Origin: an uncultured Woeseiaceae bacterium
Lineage (GTDB): Bacteria; Pseudomonadota; Gammaproteobacteria; Steroidobacterales; Woeseiaceae
Direction of reading: 5' to 3'
Assembly: GCA_902510755.1 (NCBI GenBank)
Contig: CABXCS010000001.1
Location: 124,001-188,000, forward strand
Length of the DNA: 64,000 nucleotides
Under the pieces are notes generated by a model that was not told the origin of the DNA, did no database searches, and saw only the letters and a program-made list of their open reading frames with translations. How positions within the stretch are numbered: the first letter of the stretch is position 1; each line of letters opens with the position of its first letter. A program made the translations under genes and the position numbers. This document shows positions 10,401 through 20,007 of this stretch, piece by piece.

Positions 10401-10976
10401 ATGTTATTAATTATTAAAAAGCAAATAAGTCTGGTTGTTCTAGTTATCTTTGCTATTGGGACCTGGGTAATTTCACAATTCTATGATGAAAGAGAAGCGT
10501 TCAAGCAGACGGTAGTTCAGCCATTTGAAAACAAGTTCTATCTAAACTCAGCAAAAATAATTAACATCGACTCTTCTGGGGATTATTTATTTACGCTTGA
10601 GGCTGATTATATTGAACAGGAATCTACAGATAGTGCTGAATTTTTTAATGTAAAGATATCTTATACACCAAAGTCAAAGATATCTTGGACGATAACTTCC
10701 GACAAAGCAACCAAACTTAGTAAAAACGATTTTCTTATTTTAAAAGGCAATGTCATAGCTAAAAATAGTGTGGGCCAGGGACAAGAAACCAAAATATACT
10801 CAGAGCTAATAGAACTAAATCCTCAGAAATACATAGTTAAAACTTCAGAGCATGTAATAATTCAATTAGGAGAACATAATCTCAGTGCAATTGGTATGCA
10901 GGCAACTCTCGATAAGGACAAGTTAACACTTCAATCTAAAATTAATGGTACTTTTCTTCCACCAACTCTCTTATAG
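10401..10976 (+). CDS. lptC: LPS export system protein LptC
   Basis: LptC is the bitopic inner-membrane protein that hands LPS from the LptBFG transporter to periplasmic LptA. The 191-residue sequence has an N-terminal signal anchor (ISLVVLVIFAIGTWVISQFY, about residues 9-28) followed by a periplasmic beta-jellyroll with the family features DYLFTLEADYIEQ and GNVIAKNSVGQGQETKIYSELIELNP. Primary sequence conservation in this family is weak, so the call rests partly on context: five bases after kdsC and 27 before lptA. Confidence 0.92.
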   Translation: MLLIIKKQISLVVLVIFAIGTWVISQFYDEREAFKQTVVQPFENKFYLNSAKIINIDSSGDYLFTLEADYIEQESTDSAEFFNVKISYTPKSKISWTITSDKATKLSKNDFLILKGNVIAKNSVGQGQETKIYSELIELNPQKYIVKTSEHVIIQLGEHNLSAIGMQATLDKDKLTLQSKINGTFLPPTLL

Positions 10977-11003
10977 TAAAACAAATATCTTTAGAAGCTA
11001 GTC

Positions 11004-11651
11004 ATGAAACAAATCAAACTGAAAAACAATGCATTTCTTTCGATACTATTGACGTTCCCCTTAACGTTTTTCATAAGTACAACTACCGCACAAATAAACA
11101 CAACTGATCTTCCTATAACAATTGATGCAGAGTCAACAGATTACGAAGGAAACCCATCAATCCTTAAATTTAAAAAGCTTAATCTAAGTCAAGGTAATAT
11201 CAAAATATCTTCAGATACTGGTCAAGCAAGTAAACTAGACTTTGAAAATAGTACTTGGCAATTTCTGGGTAATGTTAAAATAACCCTAGAGAATGGAGTG
11301 ATTTTAGCAAATAAAACCTATCTTGAATTCCAAGGTCATCAAATTAAAATTGCGAATATCACTGGAAGTAAAGAGAATCAAGTTATATTGGAATTTCAGC
11401 GCCAGGAAAAGGATCATATTACGACAGCAATGGCCGATAGAATTGATTATGACTTTGAGGCAGCTATGATCGATTTTTCAGGAAATGTGACAATTATAGA
11501 AGATGGTAATCAAATTTCGAGCAATTATCTCGTTTACAATATCGAACAACAATCTATCCAAGCTCAATCCAATATCGCAGACAACCCAAAAGTCAGGATC
11601 ACTTATACACCACGTAAAATTGATGACTCTAACATAAATAAAGCAAAATGA
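11004..11651 (+). CDS. lptA: LPS transport periplasmic protein LptA
   Basis: LptA forms the periplasmic beta-jellyroll bridge that carries LPS to the outer-membrane LptDE complex. The 215-residue precursor has a signal peptide (about residues 1-29, ending TTTAQ), then the OstA-like domain starting [34 protein letters not shown]. Repeated short beta segments ([36 protein letters not shown]) are typical. The stop codon overlaps lptB by 4 bp, implying coupled translation. Confidence 0.94.
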   Translation: MKQIKLKNNAFLSILLTFPLTFFISTTTAQINTTDLPITIDAESTDYEGNPSILKFKKLNLSQGNIKISSDTGQASKLDFENSTWQFLGNVKITLENGVILANKTYLEFQGHQIKIANITGSKENQVILEFQRQEKDHITTAMADRIDYDFEAAMIDFSGNVTIIEDGNQISSNYLVYNIEQQSIQAQSNIADNPKVRITYTPRKIDDSNINKAK

Positions 11652-12373
11652 ATTCACTCAAAATAAATAACATATCCAAGAGTTACAAATTGTTAGATGT
11701 AGTAAAAGATATATCTATGGAAATTAAGAGTGGGGAGGTTGTCGGCCTTCTTGGCCCAAATGGAGCAGGAAAAACTACCGCTTTTTACATCACTGTGGGT
11801 CTAGTAAAAGCTGATCATGGCTCTATATTTCTTGATGATCAGAATATTACTAATTTATCAATGCATCACAGATCAAAACTCGGACTAGGGTATCTGCCTC
11901 AGGAGGCATCGATTTTTCGAAAGCTTACTGTAGAAGAAAATGTCTTAGCAATACTTGAATATAGAAATGACTTAACAAAATCCGAACGTGAACAAGAATT
12001 GGATAAGTTATTAGAAGAGTTGCATGTTAATCACGTAAGAAAGAGCATGGGTATCAATCTATCCGGAGGCGAGAGAAGAAGAGTTGAAATAGCCCGTTCA
12101 CTAGCAGCCAAACCACGTTTTATTCTATTAGATGAGCCATTTGCTGGCGTCGATCCAATATCTGTATTAGATATACAACGTATAATAAAGCATTTAAAAG
12201 AGAGGGGTATTGGTGTGTTAATAACAGATCATAATGTAAGAGAAACACTTGGCATTTGTGAAAAAGCATACATACTCAATGATGGTAATTTAATAGCTTC
12301 AGGAACACCATCCGAGATACTATCAAATGAACATGTTAAGGAAGTCTACCTAGGTCAGAATTTCAAACTATAG
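11648..12373 (+). CDS. lptB: LPS export ABC transporter ATPase LptB
   Basis: LptB is the cytoplasmic ATPase that powers LPS extraction by LptFG. The 241-residue protein is a single ABC domain: Walker [10 protein letters not shown] (about 36-44), Q-loop [18 protein letters not shown] (LptB-specific), signature [16 protein letters not shown] (about 137-152), Walker [14 protein letters not shown] and the switch His in TDHNVRET. LptFG are not in the window; in gammaproteobacteria they are usually encoded elsewhere. It overlaps lptA by 4 bp and is followed after 9 bp by mgtE instead of rpoN. Confidence 0.97.
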   Translation: MNSLKINNISKSYKLLDVVKDISMEIKSGEVVGLLGPNGAGKTTAFYITVGLVKADHGSIFLDDQNITNLSMHHRSKLGLGYLPQEASIFRKLTVEENVLAILEYRNDLTKSEREQELDKLLEELHVNHVRKSMGINLSGGERRRVEIARSLAAKPRFILLDEPFAGVDPISVLDIQRIIKHLKERGIGVLITDHNVRETLGICEKAYILNDGNLIASGTPSEILSNEHVKEVYLGQNFKL

Positions 12374-12382
12374 GGAATTTTT

Positions 12383-13729
12383 GTGGAAGACGCGGTAAAA
12401 ATTTCAAATATAGATAATCTAAAGAATCGCCTTGAAAGCGGAAAAATGCTCGGTGCCAGAAATCTAATCAACAATCTACATCCATCTGAGCTCGCTAGAC
12501 TAATTGAGTCACTCCCATTAAAAGAGCGAGCCATTATATGGGAATTAATAGAAGTTAAAAATAAAGGTGATGTTGTTGTTGAGGTTGCTGATGAGGTTCG
12601 CGATGGACTAATTGAAGGAATGGATACGAATGAATTGATAACGGCTATTGAGGGAATGGCACTAGATGATCTTGCGGATCTGGTTACTGACTTACCCGAA
12701 ACGCTGACTCAAGAAGTAATTCGATCATTAGATTATCAAGATCGTGAACGCCTAAAACATGTTCTAACATTTGATGAAAATAGTGCTGGCGGCCTCATGA
12801 ATATTGATATTATATCTGTAAGACCTGACATTACTGTTGAGGTTGTCCTCAGATATCTCCGTAATCAAAATGCTATCCCAACCGGAACAGATTCAATTTA
12901 TGTAGTAAATCGAAATAATATTTATAAAGGTGCTTTACTTCTCTCACGACTTGTTACCGAAGAACCTAGCAAACCAGTTGCAGAAATCATGTCAGAAAAA
13001 ATTATCCCAATTCCAGCAAATACTCCCTCAGATAAGGTTGTCTGGGAATTCGAAAACAGAGATTTATTATCAGCCCCTGTTATAGATGAAAATAATAAAT
13101 TATTAGGACGAATAACTATTGATGATGTAGTTGATGTTATCAGAGATGAAGCTGAACATTCTCTTATGAGTGCTGCTGGGTTAGATGAAGAAGATGATTT
13201 ATTTTCCCCAGCAACTAAAAGTGCAAAACGACGAGCAATCTGGCTTGGCGTAAATTTAGCTACAGCTTTTTTGGCTGCATCTGTAGTGGATTTGTTTCAA
13301 ACAACATTAGATAAGATTGTGCTACTCGCAGTATTAATGCCTATTGTACCAAGTATGGGTGGTGTAGCTGGAAGTCAATCTTTAACTATCATAACAAGGG
13401 CAATTGCCCTAGGAAATCTAGATAAAACAAACACAAGTGGTATCTTAAAAAAAGAAATATTGGTTGGTATATTGAACGGGTTGCTATGGGCAACTGTGGT
13501 TGGAATACTAACCTATCTCTGGTTCGATGAGTGGCTCATTGGAATAGTTATTGCTGGTGCGATGACAATTAATCTGATTGTTGCTGCTCTAGCTGGCTTT
13601 TCGATACCTCTTATATTGAAGAGATTAAACATCGATCCTGCCATAGCGGGTGGTGTGGTACTTACCACAGTAACCGATGTAATTGGGTATATTTCATTCC
13701 TTGGACTTGGTGCGATTTTACTATTGTAA
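12383..13729 (+). CDS. mgtE: Magnesium transporter MgtE
   Basis: A 448-residue Mg2+ channel of the MgtE family. It shows the N-terminal helical domain (HPSELARLIESLPLKER and AIEGMALDDLADLVTDLPE), the tandem CBS domains that sense cytosolic Mg2+ (about residues 130-260), then about five membrane helices with the pore motif PSMGGVAGSQSLTIITRAIALG. The C-terminal helix region has GGVVLTTVTDVIGYISFLGLGA, which includes the conserved Asp of the selectivity filter. The start is GTG, 9 bp after lptB, so it is likely read from the lpt transcript. No M-box leader is present. Confidence 0.95.
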   Translation: MEDAVKISNIDNLKNRLESGKMLGARNLINNLHPSELARLIESLPLKERAIIWELIEVKNKGDVVVEVADEVRDGLIEGMDTNELITAIEGMALDDLADLVTDLPETLTQEVIRSLDYQDRERLKHVLTFDENSAGGLMNIDIISVRPDITVEVVLRYLRNQNAIPTGTDSIYVVNRNNIYKGALLLSRLVTEEPSKPVAEIMSEKIIPIPANTPSDKVVWEFENRDLLSAPVIDENNKLLGRITIDDVVDVIRDEAEHSLMSAAGLDEEDDLFSPATKSAKRRAIWLGVNLATAFLAASVVDLFQTTLDKIVLLAVLMPIVPSMGGVAGSQSLTIITRAIALGNLDKTNTSGILKKEILVGILNGLLWATVVGILTYLWFDEWLIGIVIAGAMTINLIVAALAGFSIPLILKRLNIDPAIAGGVVLTTVTDVIGYISFLGLGAILLL

Positions 13730-13760
13730 GAAAGTTTATTGAAATAAACTTATTTTGAAT

Positions 13761-14945
13761 TTAATTTTTTCTTGAGTTAACAGTTCCAGAAATCTCCTGA
13801 CCTTTGACGAATTTCAATAAGTTCTTTTGCATAGCAATTGCATCTTGATAACCTAGATCAATTAATTTTTTTGTATACTGCTTTTCAAATAATAAGAAAC
13901 TTAGCAAACGATCAACACCATTATTATCTCTCTCACTTATCCCTCTTATAATGAGTCTAATTGATCTTGGCATTGAGGAATAACATTGACTCGCTATACT
14001 ACTTATACTTTGAGATGGATTTATAATCATAGTGTCAATTGGACGTAATCTATAATTTAATTCATTCGTATGATTTTGATGAGACTCATCTATTAACTCA
14101 TTGATTCTGATTACTCTCTCAAGGTCTGAATATAATCCATCCATAAATAAAGTATCCAACATATAACCAGCAATATGCGCAAATGATGGATAACTTGAGG
14201 TGAGATTTTGATGTGCTAATTTTTCTTCATGGCCCCTAATCCCAATAACAAGAATACGGTCTGCGCCTAGATGAATTGCGGTACTGAGAGGAGTAGCTTG
14301 ACGCATTGCTCCATCACCAAAGTATTCATTATTTATTCTTACTTGAGGAAATATCATTGGAATAGCAATACTTGCCATCAGATGATCGATTGTTATATCA
14401 GCTCTCACACCCTTTCTTCTGGTGCGCCTCCATTCCTCAATAATATTATTTGATTGAAAAAAAGAAGTGGAGCATTGAGATGAGTACCCAGCAGCTGTTA
14501 CTGAAATAGCTTGCAATAAACCAGCATCTATATTTCTTTGTATGTCTGAAAATCTAATGTGCTCTGTTAAAAGTTCACGCAATGGACTATTGTCTAATAG
14601 TGATTTAGGGTTACCAAACATATAGCCTCTCATTACAATAGAAACCAACCAGTGCATACTACTTCTTATCATTGTTAGGTTATCAGTTTTATAAACCTGA
14701 TTGCTTTGAAAATTACTCCACACACCCTCAAGCTCATCAACAGCAATTCCAAAACTATTACTATTAGCAGCGATAACTGAAGCATTAACAGCACCAGCAG
14801 ATGTTCCACTTATAACTTGAAATGGATTTGAGCAATCGCTAGGTAATAATTCAGCAACTCCTTTTAGTACCCCTACCTGGTATGCACCTCTTGCACCTCC
14901 TCCAGGAAGAACTAAGCCAGTTTGTTTAGATATACTTTTTTGCAT
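13761..14945 (-). CDS. Patatin-like phospholipase family protein
   Basis: A 394-residue patatin-domain serine hydrolase. The catalytic dyad motifs are intact: oxyanion loop PGGGARGAYQVGVLKG (about 14-29), nucleophile elbow GTSAG (47-51, Ser49) and the Asp in YFGDGAMRQATPLS (about residue 210). There is no signal peptide, so it probably acts in the cytoplasm or at the inner membrane face. Bacterial patatins hydrolyse phospholipids or other acyl esters; the substrate here cannot be inferred. A long C-terminal extension (about residues 270-394) lies outside the patatin core. It is 46 bp downstream of the VWA gene on the same strand. Confidence 0.9.
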   Translation of the reverse strand: MQKSISKQTGLVLPGGGARGAYQVGVLKGVAELLPSDCSNPFQVISGTSAGAVNASVIAANSNSFGIAVDELEGVWSNFQSNQVYKTDNLTMIRSSMHWLVSIVMRGYMFGNPKSLLDNSPLRELLTEHIRFSDIQRNIDAGLLQAISVTAAGYSSQCSTSFFQSNNIIEEWRRTRRKGVRADITIDHLMASIAIPMIFPQVRINNEYFGDGAMRQATPLSTAIHLGADRILVIGIRGHEEKLAHQNLTSSYPSFAHIAGYMLDTLFMDGLYSDLERVIRINELIDESHQNHTNELNYRLRPIDTMIINPSQSISSIASQCYSSMPRSIRLIIRGISERDNNGVDRLLSFLLFEKQYTKKLIDLGYQDAIAMQKNLLKFVKGQEISGTVNSRKN

Positions 14946-14991
14946 TATTACAGCTACATCATTTATTTATAATTCCAAGAATCGTTTACCA

Positions 14992-16167
14992 TCAATGAAG
15001 CTCTCTGATACCATCTGACAAACCCGATAAAGTTAAAGGGAACATTTTTCCCTGCATTAACTCATTTGTAAGTTTAATTGAAGGCGTATATTCCCAGCGA
15101 TTTTCTGGTTCGGGATTAAACCAAATTGCTTTGGTAAAATGCCCCAACAATCTTTGAATCCATAAAGCGCCTGCCTCCTCATTCCAATGCTCAATACTGC
15201 CCCCAGGATAAGCTATTTCATAGGGACTCATCGTCGCATCTCCAACAAAAACTAATTTATAGTCAGATCCATATTTATTTATAATATCCATTACAGGGAT
15301 TTGCTCTATATTTCTTCGTCGATTGTCTTTCCATAATTTTTCATAAAGAAAATTATGGAAATAAAAATATTCAAGATTTTTAAATTCACTGCTTGCCGCT
15401 GAAAATAACTCTTCACATATTTTAACGTGATCATCCATTGAACCTCCCACATCCAGACACAATAATATTTTAATGGAATTATGTTTCTCTGGGATCATTT
15501 TTAAATCAAGGAGTCCAGCATTTTTGGCGGTACTGGCAATTGTGCTGTCAATATCAAGTTGGTCAGCGAGGCCTTCTCTAGCGAATTTTCTTAATTGCCT
15601 CAGAGCAATTTTAATTCCTCTAGTCCCTAAACTAATTGAATTATCTAAATTACGAAATTCTCTTTTATCCCAAACCTTAACAGCAGTGCGCTGACGCGAA
15701 CCCGCTTGACCAATTCGAACACCCTCTGGATTATAACCATATGCACCGAAAGGAGAGGTACCAGCCGTCCCTATCCATTTATTTCCACCCTGATGTCGCT
15801 CCTTCTGTTCTTCAAAACGTTTTTTCAAAGTTTCGATTAATTTTTCAAAACCACCCAAAGCTTCAATTTCTGCTCGCTCAGCCTCAGTCAACATTAATTC
15901 TGCTTGCTTTCTCAGCCATTCATCAGGGACTTCAGAAAAAAGTTTATTTACGATTCTCTCGATTCCAGAAAAATGTGCGGCAAATATTTGGTCGAACCGA
16001 TCATATAGTGCCTCATCTTTAACCATGGTGGTTCTGGCTAGAAAATAAAAATTCTCAATACTAAATTCACTGATTCCGTGCTTCAAAATATCCAATAGAT
16101 GAAGTAACTCTGTAATTGATGGTTTCAACCCACCAACACGCAACATAAAAAAGAATTTGATTAACAT
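14992..16167 (-). CDS. VWA-domain protein, CoxE-like, partner of MoxR ATPase
   Basis: A 391-residue protein with a C-terminal von Willebrand A domain of the CoxE-like class. The MIDAS metal site is DVGGSMDDHV (about residues 240-249), and further metal-site residues lie in the VFVGDATMSP segment. The N-terminal half is helical and charged (about 60-200). VWA proteins of this type sit beside MoxR ATPases and are thought to help insert cofactors or activate target enzymes. It is transcribed 3 bp after the MoxR-like gene, making the pair an obvious unit. No target enzyme such as CO dehydrogenase is visible nearby, so its client is unknown. Confidence 0.85.
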   Translation of the reverse strand: MLIKFFFMLRVGGLKPSITELLHLLDILKHGISEFSIENFYFLARTTMVKDEALYDRFDQIFAAHFSGIERIVNKLFSEVPDEWLRKQAELMLTEAERAEIEALGGFEKLIETLKKRFEEQKERHQGGNKWIGTAGTSPFGAYGYNPEGVRIGQAGSRQRTAVKVWDKREFRNLDNSISLGTRGIKIALRQLRKFAREGLADQLDIDSTIASTAKNAGLLDLKMIPEKHNSIKILLCLDVGGSMDDHVKICEELFSAASSEFKNLEYFYFHNFLYEKLWKDNRRRNIEQIPVMDIINKYGSDYKLVFVGDATMSPYEIAYPGGSIEHWNEEAGALWIQRLLGHFTKAIWFNPEPENRWEYTPSIKLTNELMQGKMFPLTLSGLSDGIRELH

Positions 16168-16170
16168 AAT

Positions 16171-17022
16171 TTAACGATTGCGTGATTCCATGAAGACTAA
16201 CTGCTCGAATAAATGAACATCTTGTTCGTTTTTTAATAATGCACCATGAAACGGGGGAATTGATTTTCTGTTATCGCTATTTCTCAATGCATCAGCAGGT
16301 ACATCTTCAGCTAAAAGTAATTTAATCCAATCGAGTAATTCAGAAGTAGATGGTTTTTTCTTTAATCCTGGAACATCACGGACCCTATAAAACGTGTCTA
16401 ATGCTTCCTTTAGTAGAATTTTCTTTAATTTAGGAAAATGAACATTCACAATTGCTTGCATAGTTTTTTGATCTGGAAACTTAATGTAGTGAAAAAAACA
16501 TCGTCTCAAGAAGGCATCTGGTAACTCTTTTTCATTATTACTAGTAATGATGATAATAGGTCGATGCTTTGCCTTGATCAGTTTTTTTGTCTCGTAAACA
16601 AAAAATTCCATTCTGTCGAGCTCTTGCAGAAGATCATTTGGGAATTCTATGTCGGCTTTATCTATCTCATCAATAAGCAATACTGGCTGTACCTCAGAAT
16701 CAAAAGCATCCCAAACTTTGCCTCGAACAATATAGTTTTCGATATCATGAACACGATTATCACCTAATTGTGAATCTCTTAATCTCGCAACTGCATCATA
16801 ATCATACATACCCTGCTGAGCTTTGGTGGTGGATTTAATATGCCACTCATATAATGGCCTACCCAAAGCCTCAGCTACTTCAATTGCCAATTGAGTTTTA
16901 CCAGTTCCAGGCTCACCCTTAACTAAAATTGGTCTCTGGAGTGTAACCGCCGCATTGATCGACATCTTAAGATCATCAGTTGCTATGTATGATTTTGTTC
17001 CTGTAAATTTATTTATTTTCAT
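16171..17022 (-). CDS. MoxR-family AAA+ ATPase
   Basis: A 283-residue AAA+ ATPase. Walker A is GEPGTGKT (36-43), Walker B LLIDEIDKAD, sensor 1 TSNNEKELPDAFLRRC, which also holds the Arg finger region. The C-terminal lid includes PSTSELLDWIKLL. These match the MoxR subgroup that acts as a chaperone with VWA proteins. It overlaps none of its neighbours and is directly upstream of the VWA gene. A perfect 7-bp inverted repeat lies 27 bp upstream of the ATG. Confidence 0.93.
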   Translation of the reverse strand: MKINKFTGTKSYIATDDLKMSINAAVTLQRPILVKGEPGTGKTQLAIEVAEALGRPLYEWHIKSTTKAQQGMYDYDAVARLRDSQLGDNRVHDIENYIVRGKVWDAFDSEVQPVLLIDEIDKADIEFPNDLLQELDRMEFFVYETKKLIKAKHRPIIIITSNNEKELPDAFLRRCFFHYIKFPDQKTMQAIVNVHFPKLKKILLKEALDTFYRVRDVPGLKKKPSTSELLDWIKLLLAEDVPADALRNSDNRKSIPPFHGALLKNEQDVHLFEQLVFMESRNR

Positions 17023-17048
17023 GTATTACTTCCGAATATTTCTTATGC

Positions 17049-17066
17049 CATGATACTAATATCATG
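17049..17066. promoter_or_regulatory. Inverted repeat between pyk and the moxR-like gene
   Basis: CATGATA and TATCATG form perfect 7-bp arms around a CTAA loop. No T-run follows on the minus strand, so it is a weak terminator candidate for pyk. It could equally be an operator or RNA hairpin in the leader of the moxR-like gene, whose ATG is 27 bp away. Confidence 0.3.
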
Positions 17067-17086
17067 CAAATCTAGATACCAGAGAT

Positions 17087-18523
17087 TTACTTTTTTGATC
17101 TCTGAACCTTGAGTATTCTCATTGAATTAGTACCTCCAGATAAACCATCCTCAGACCCTCTCGTCAAGATTATTGAATCGCCTTCTTGAGCGAAGCCTTT
17201 TTCTAAAATTAAATCAAAAATAAACTCATCTGATAGTGACCTATCATTTATAGTTAATGAAAGTGGATAAACACCTCGATATAAAGTCACTCTTCTCCCA
17301 GAAAAATTATGTGGCGTAAGCGCAAAAATTGGAATTTCAGAACGAATTCTCGACATCCATAAGGGAGTTGACCCTGATTCTGTCAGAGCAATTATTGCGA
17401 CAACAGAGTAATGATTAGCTGTATACATTGCAGCCATTGCGATCGATTCATCAATTGCTTTAAATGCATTATCAATTCGGTAAGCGCTCTTCCCTTTTGG
17501 GAGGTTGTATTTTTCTGCACCACAAATCACTTCACTCATTGACGATATTACTGCAACAGGGTTCACTCCTATTGCTGTCTCTGCGGAGAGCATAACAGCA
17601 TCTGTTCCATCCATAACAGCATTCGATACATCAGAAACTTCAGCTCTTGTTGGTAATGGACTATTAATCATGGATTGCATCATTTCGGTAGCGGTAATTA
17701 CAGGTTTATTTCTGCGTCGTGTTTTCCTGATAACTTCTTTTTGAATTCCAGTTAATTCAGCAAAACCTATTTCAGTTCCCAGATCACCCCTCGCCACCAT
17801 AACAACATCAGTTGCTTCTATTAATTCATCTAAATTATTGTATGCTTGTGTTCTTTCAATTTTTGCTATGATTCGACCTTGCCCTCCAGCCAGCTTATAG
17901 AGGCGCCTAACCTCTTCAATATCACTCTTATCTTTAACAAAAGATATCGCTAAAAAGTCAATGTTTAGTTCTGCCGCTAGTAAAATATCCTGCCGATCTT
18001 TCTTCGTAATTGCAGTAATTGAGAGCCCGGTGCCTGCAGGTAAATTAATCCCCTTATGATTCGATAATTCTCCACCACATTCTACAAATGTATTAATACG
18101 AGTTCCTTCAATTTTCTCTACTCGCAGTTTAATTCTTCCATCATCCAGCAGGATTGAATCACCTATACTTACATCTTGCGACATATTTTCATAGTCGACA
18201 CCAACTCCAACTTCAGAACCAGCTGATTCTGCTAATGAAGAATCTAAGAAAAATGATTTTGAGTTATTTAAAAAAATTACATCCTTCTGAAATGATTTGA
18301 TTCTTATTTTTGGACCCTGAAGATCTGCAATTATCCCTATATGAGAATCACATTTGAGTGATATTTCGCGAAGCATTTTTATGATTTCGATGTACTCTTT
18401 CTTATTACCATGAGAGAAATTTATGCGAGCAAGATTCATTCCTGCTGCCACCATTCCTTCGAGTATTTTATATTTACTGGAAGCTGGTCCAATTGTAGCT
18501 ATTATTTTAGTTCTTCTGAGCAT
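17087..18523 (-). CDS. pyk: Pyruvate kinase
   Basis: A 478-residue pyruvate kinase that converts PEP and ADP to pyruvate and ATP. It opens with RRTKIIATIGPASS, contains NFSHGN, the B-domain stretch, the catalytic signature AKIERTQAYNNLDELIEATDVVMVARGDLGTEIG (the Lys-Glu pair and the metal-binding Asp) and the allosteric C domain with LTESGSTPLWMSR. Length matches PykA/PykF types. It lies near the tkt-gap-pgk group but is separated by the convergent PhoX-like gene, so it has its own promoter. Confidence 0.97.
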   Translation of the reverse strand: MLRRTKIIATIGPASSKYKILEGMVAAGMNLARINFSHGNKKEYIEIIKMLREISLKCDSHIGIIADLQGPKIRIKSFQKDVIFLNNSKSFFLDSSLAESAGSEVGVGVDYENMSQDVSIGDSILLDDGRIKLRVEKIEGTRINTFVECGGELSNHKGINLPAGTGLSITAITKKDRQDILLAAELNIDFLAISFVKDKSDIEEVRRLYKLAGGQGRIIAKIERTQAYNNLDELIEATDVVMVARGDLGTEIGFAELTGIQKEVIRKTRRRNKPVITATEMMQSMINSPLPTRAEVSDVSNAVMDGTDAVMLSAETAIGVNPVAVISSMSEVICGAEKYNLPKGKSAYRIDNAFKAIDESIAMAAMYTANHYSVVAIIALTESGSTPLWMSRIRSEIPIFALTPHNFSGRRVTLYRGVYPLSLTINDRSLSDEFIFDLILEKGFAQEGDSIILTRGSEDGLSGGTNSMRILKVQRSKK

Positions 18524-18633
18524 TTATTATTTTAGTTCTTAAGTGCATATTGTATTATCAAGATGATAAACTAAAAATTGAACAAAAACTCATTAAAACC
18601 AGTCAATCAAAATAATATTGGATTTAACATTTT

Positions 18634-20007
18634 ATGATCAAAAGAAGACAATTCATCCAAGGGGCAATTTTTGCTGGTATCTCACTTAATGCAAAAAATA
18701 TAATGAGCGCCCCAAGATCTCCCTTTGGTAAAATAAAAGCTGATCCGAATAAGATTCTAGATCTTCCAGAAGGCTTTGAATATACGATAATTTCAGAACA
18801 AGGTCGACTTATGAGCGACGGACTTATTACACCAGCTCAAGCAGATGGAATGGCTGCTTTTCAGGGTGCTAATGGTAACCTAAGAATAGTTCTAAATCAT
18901 GAGAACCACCCAGCAAGAAAAAATCGTAGCGGCTTTGGGGGTAACAATGAATACTTGGATAAAGCTGAGTATGAACATATCTATGATGCTGGTAATGGTA
19001 TTACACCGGGCACAGGCGGAACAACAACCATAGAATATAACCCCGATAACCGTCAAACCATCAATCAGCATTTAAGTCTAATGGGAACAGAATATAATTG
19101 TGCTGGAGGTGCCACACCATGGGGTAGCTGGTTAAGCTGTGAAGAGTGCTTCACTGATCCGGGGACAACATTTGAGATGAATACAGTTGTCAAAAGAGAA
19201 CAACGGCATGGTTATATATTCGAGGTTTCTGCAAATAACCCAAAATCTAGCAAACCAATTCCACTCAAAGAAATGGGTCGATTTGAGCATGAAGCGGCTG
19301 CAGTTGATCCAGTATCAGGTGCGATTTATTTAACAGAAGATAAACATAGAAGTTTACTCTATCGCTTCATTCCAAACACACTCGGAAAATTAATAGATGG
19401 TGGAAAACTTCAAGCTTTATCTATTTCAAAAAAACCATCATTTGATACTCGTAATTGGCAAACTACTTCAATGAATGAAGATGAATGGCATGACGTAGAA
19501 TGGATTGATTTAGATAATGTTGATTCAGATATTAATGACTTGAGGCTCAGAGGTTTTGAACTGGGTGCCTCTAGATTTGCCCGAGGAGAAGGTATTTGTT
19601 ATGCAGATAATAGTATATTTATCACAGCAACTATCGGTGGTGCCGAGAGAATGGGACAAGTGTTTGAATATCGAATCAATAGAGAATTTAATAAAAATGG
19701 CCAGGGTAGCTCAGGGCATCTGAAACTATTAGCTGAATCTAACCATTCTAGTACTCTTCAGCATGCTGATAATATTATAATGAGTCCCTGGGGCGACCTT
19801 ATCATTTGTGAGGATACTTTTAATTACTGTGGTCTAGTGGGTATTAGCCCTACTGGTAAGCAATATGTATTCGCTGATAATGCTTACTCTGATTCAGAAC
19901 TCTGTGGAGTCTGCTTCTCACCAGATGGGCGCACCATGTTCGTGAATATTCAAAATAGAGGTTTAACACTTGCCATTAATGGGTCTTGGCCCAGAATCAT
20001 TATTTAA
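18634..20007 (+). CDS. PhoX-family (DUF839) secreted protein
   Basis: A 457-residue DUF839/PhoX-like protein. The N terminus (KRRQFIQGAIFAGISL) resembles a Tat signal, which fits the calcium- and iron-dependent PhoX phosphatases that fold before export. Family features include LPEGFEYTIISEQGRLMSDG, DGMAAF, LNHENHP and the GRFEHEAAAVDPVSGAIYLTEDK segment, where acidic residues bind metal in known PhoX. It is shorter than classical PhoX, so phosphatase activity is an inference from family only. The gene is opposite in direction to its neighbours and its last 8 bp overlap the 3' end of pgk. Confidence 0.82.
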   Translation: MIKRRQFIQGAIFAGISLNAKNIMSAPRSPFGKIKADPNKILDLPEGFEYTIISEQGRLMSDGLITPAQADGMAAFQGANGNLRIVLNHENHPARKNRSGFGGNNEYLDKAEYEHIYDAGNGITPGTGGTTTIEYNPDNRQTINQHLSLMGTEYNCAGGATPWGSWLSCEECFTDPGTTFEMNTVVKREQRHGYIFEVSANNPKSSKPIPLKEMGRFEHEAAAVDPVSGAIYLTEDKHRSLLYRFIPNTLGKLIDGGKLQALSISKKPSFDTRNWQTTSMNEDEWHDVEWIDLDNVDSDINDLRLRGFELGASRFARGEGICYADNSIFITATIGGAERMGQVFEYRINREFNKNGQGSSGHLKLLAESNHSSTLQHADNIIMSPWGDLIICEDTFNYCGLVGISPTGKQYVFADNAYSDSELCGVCFSPDGRTMFVNIQNRGLTLAINGSWPRIII

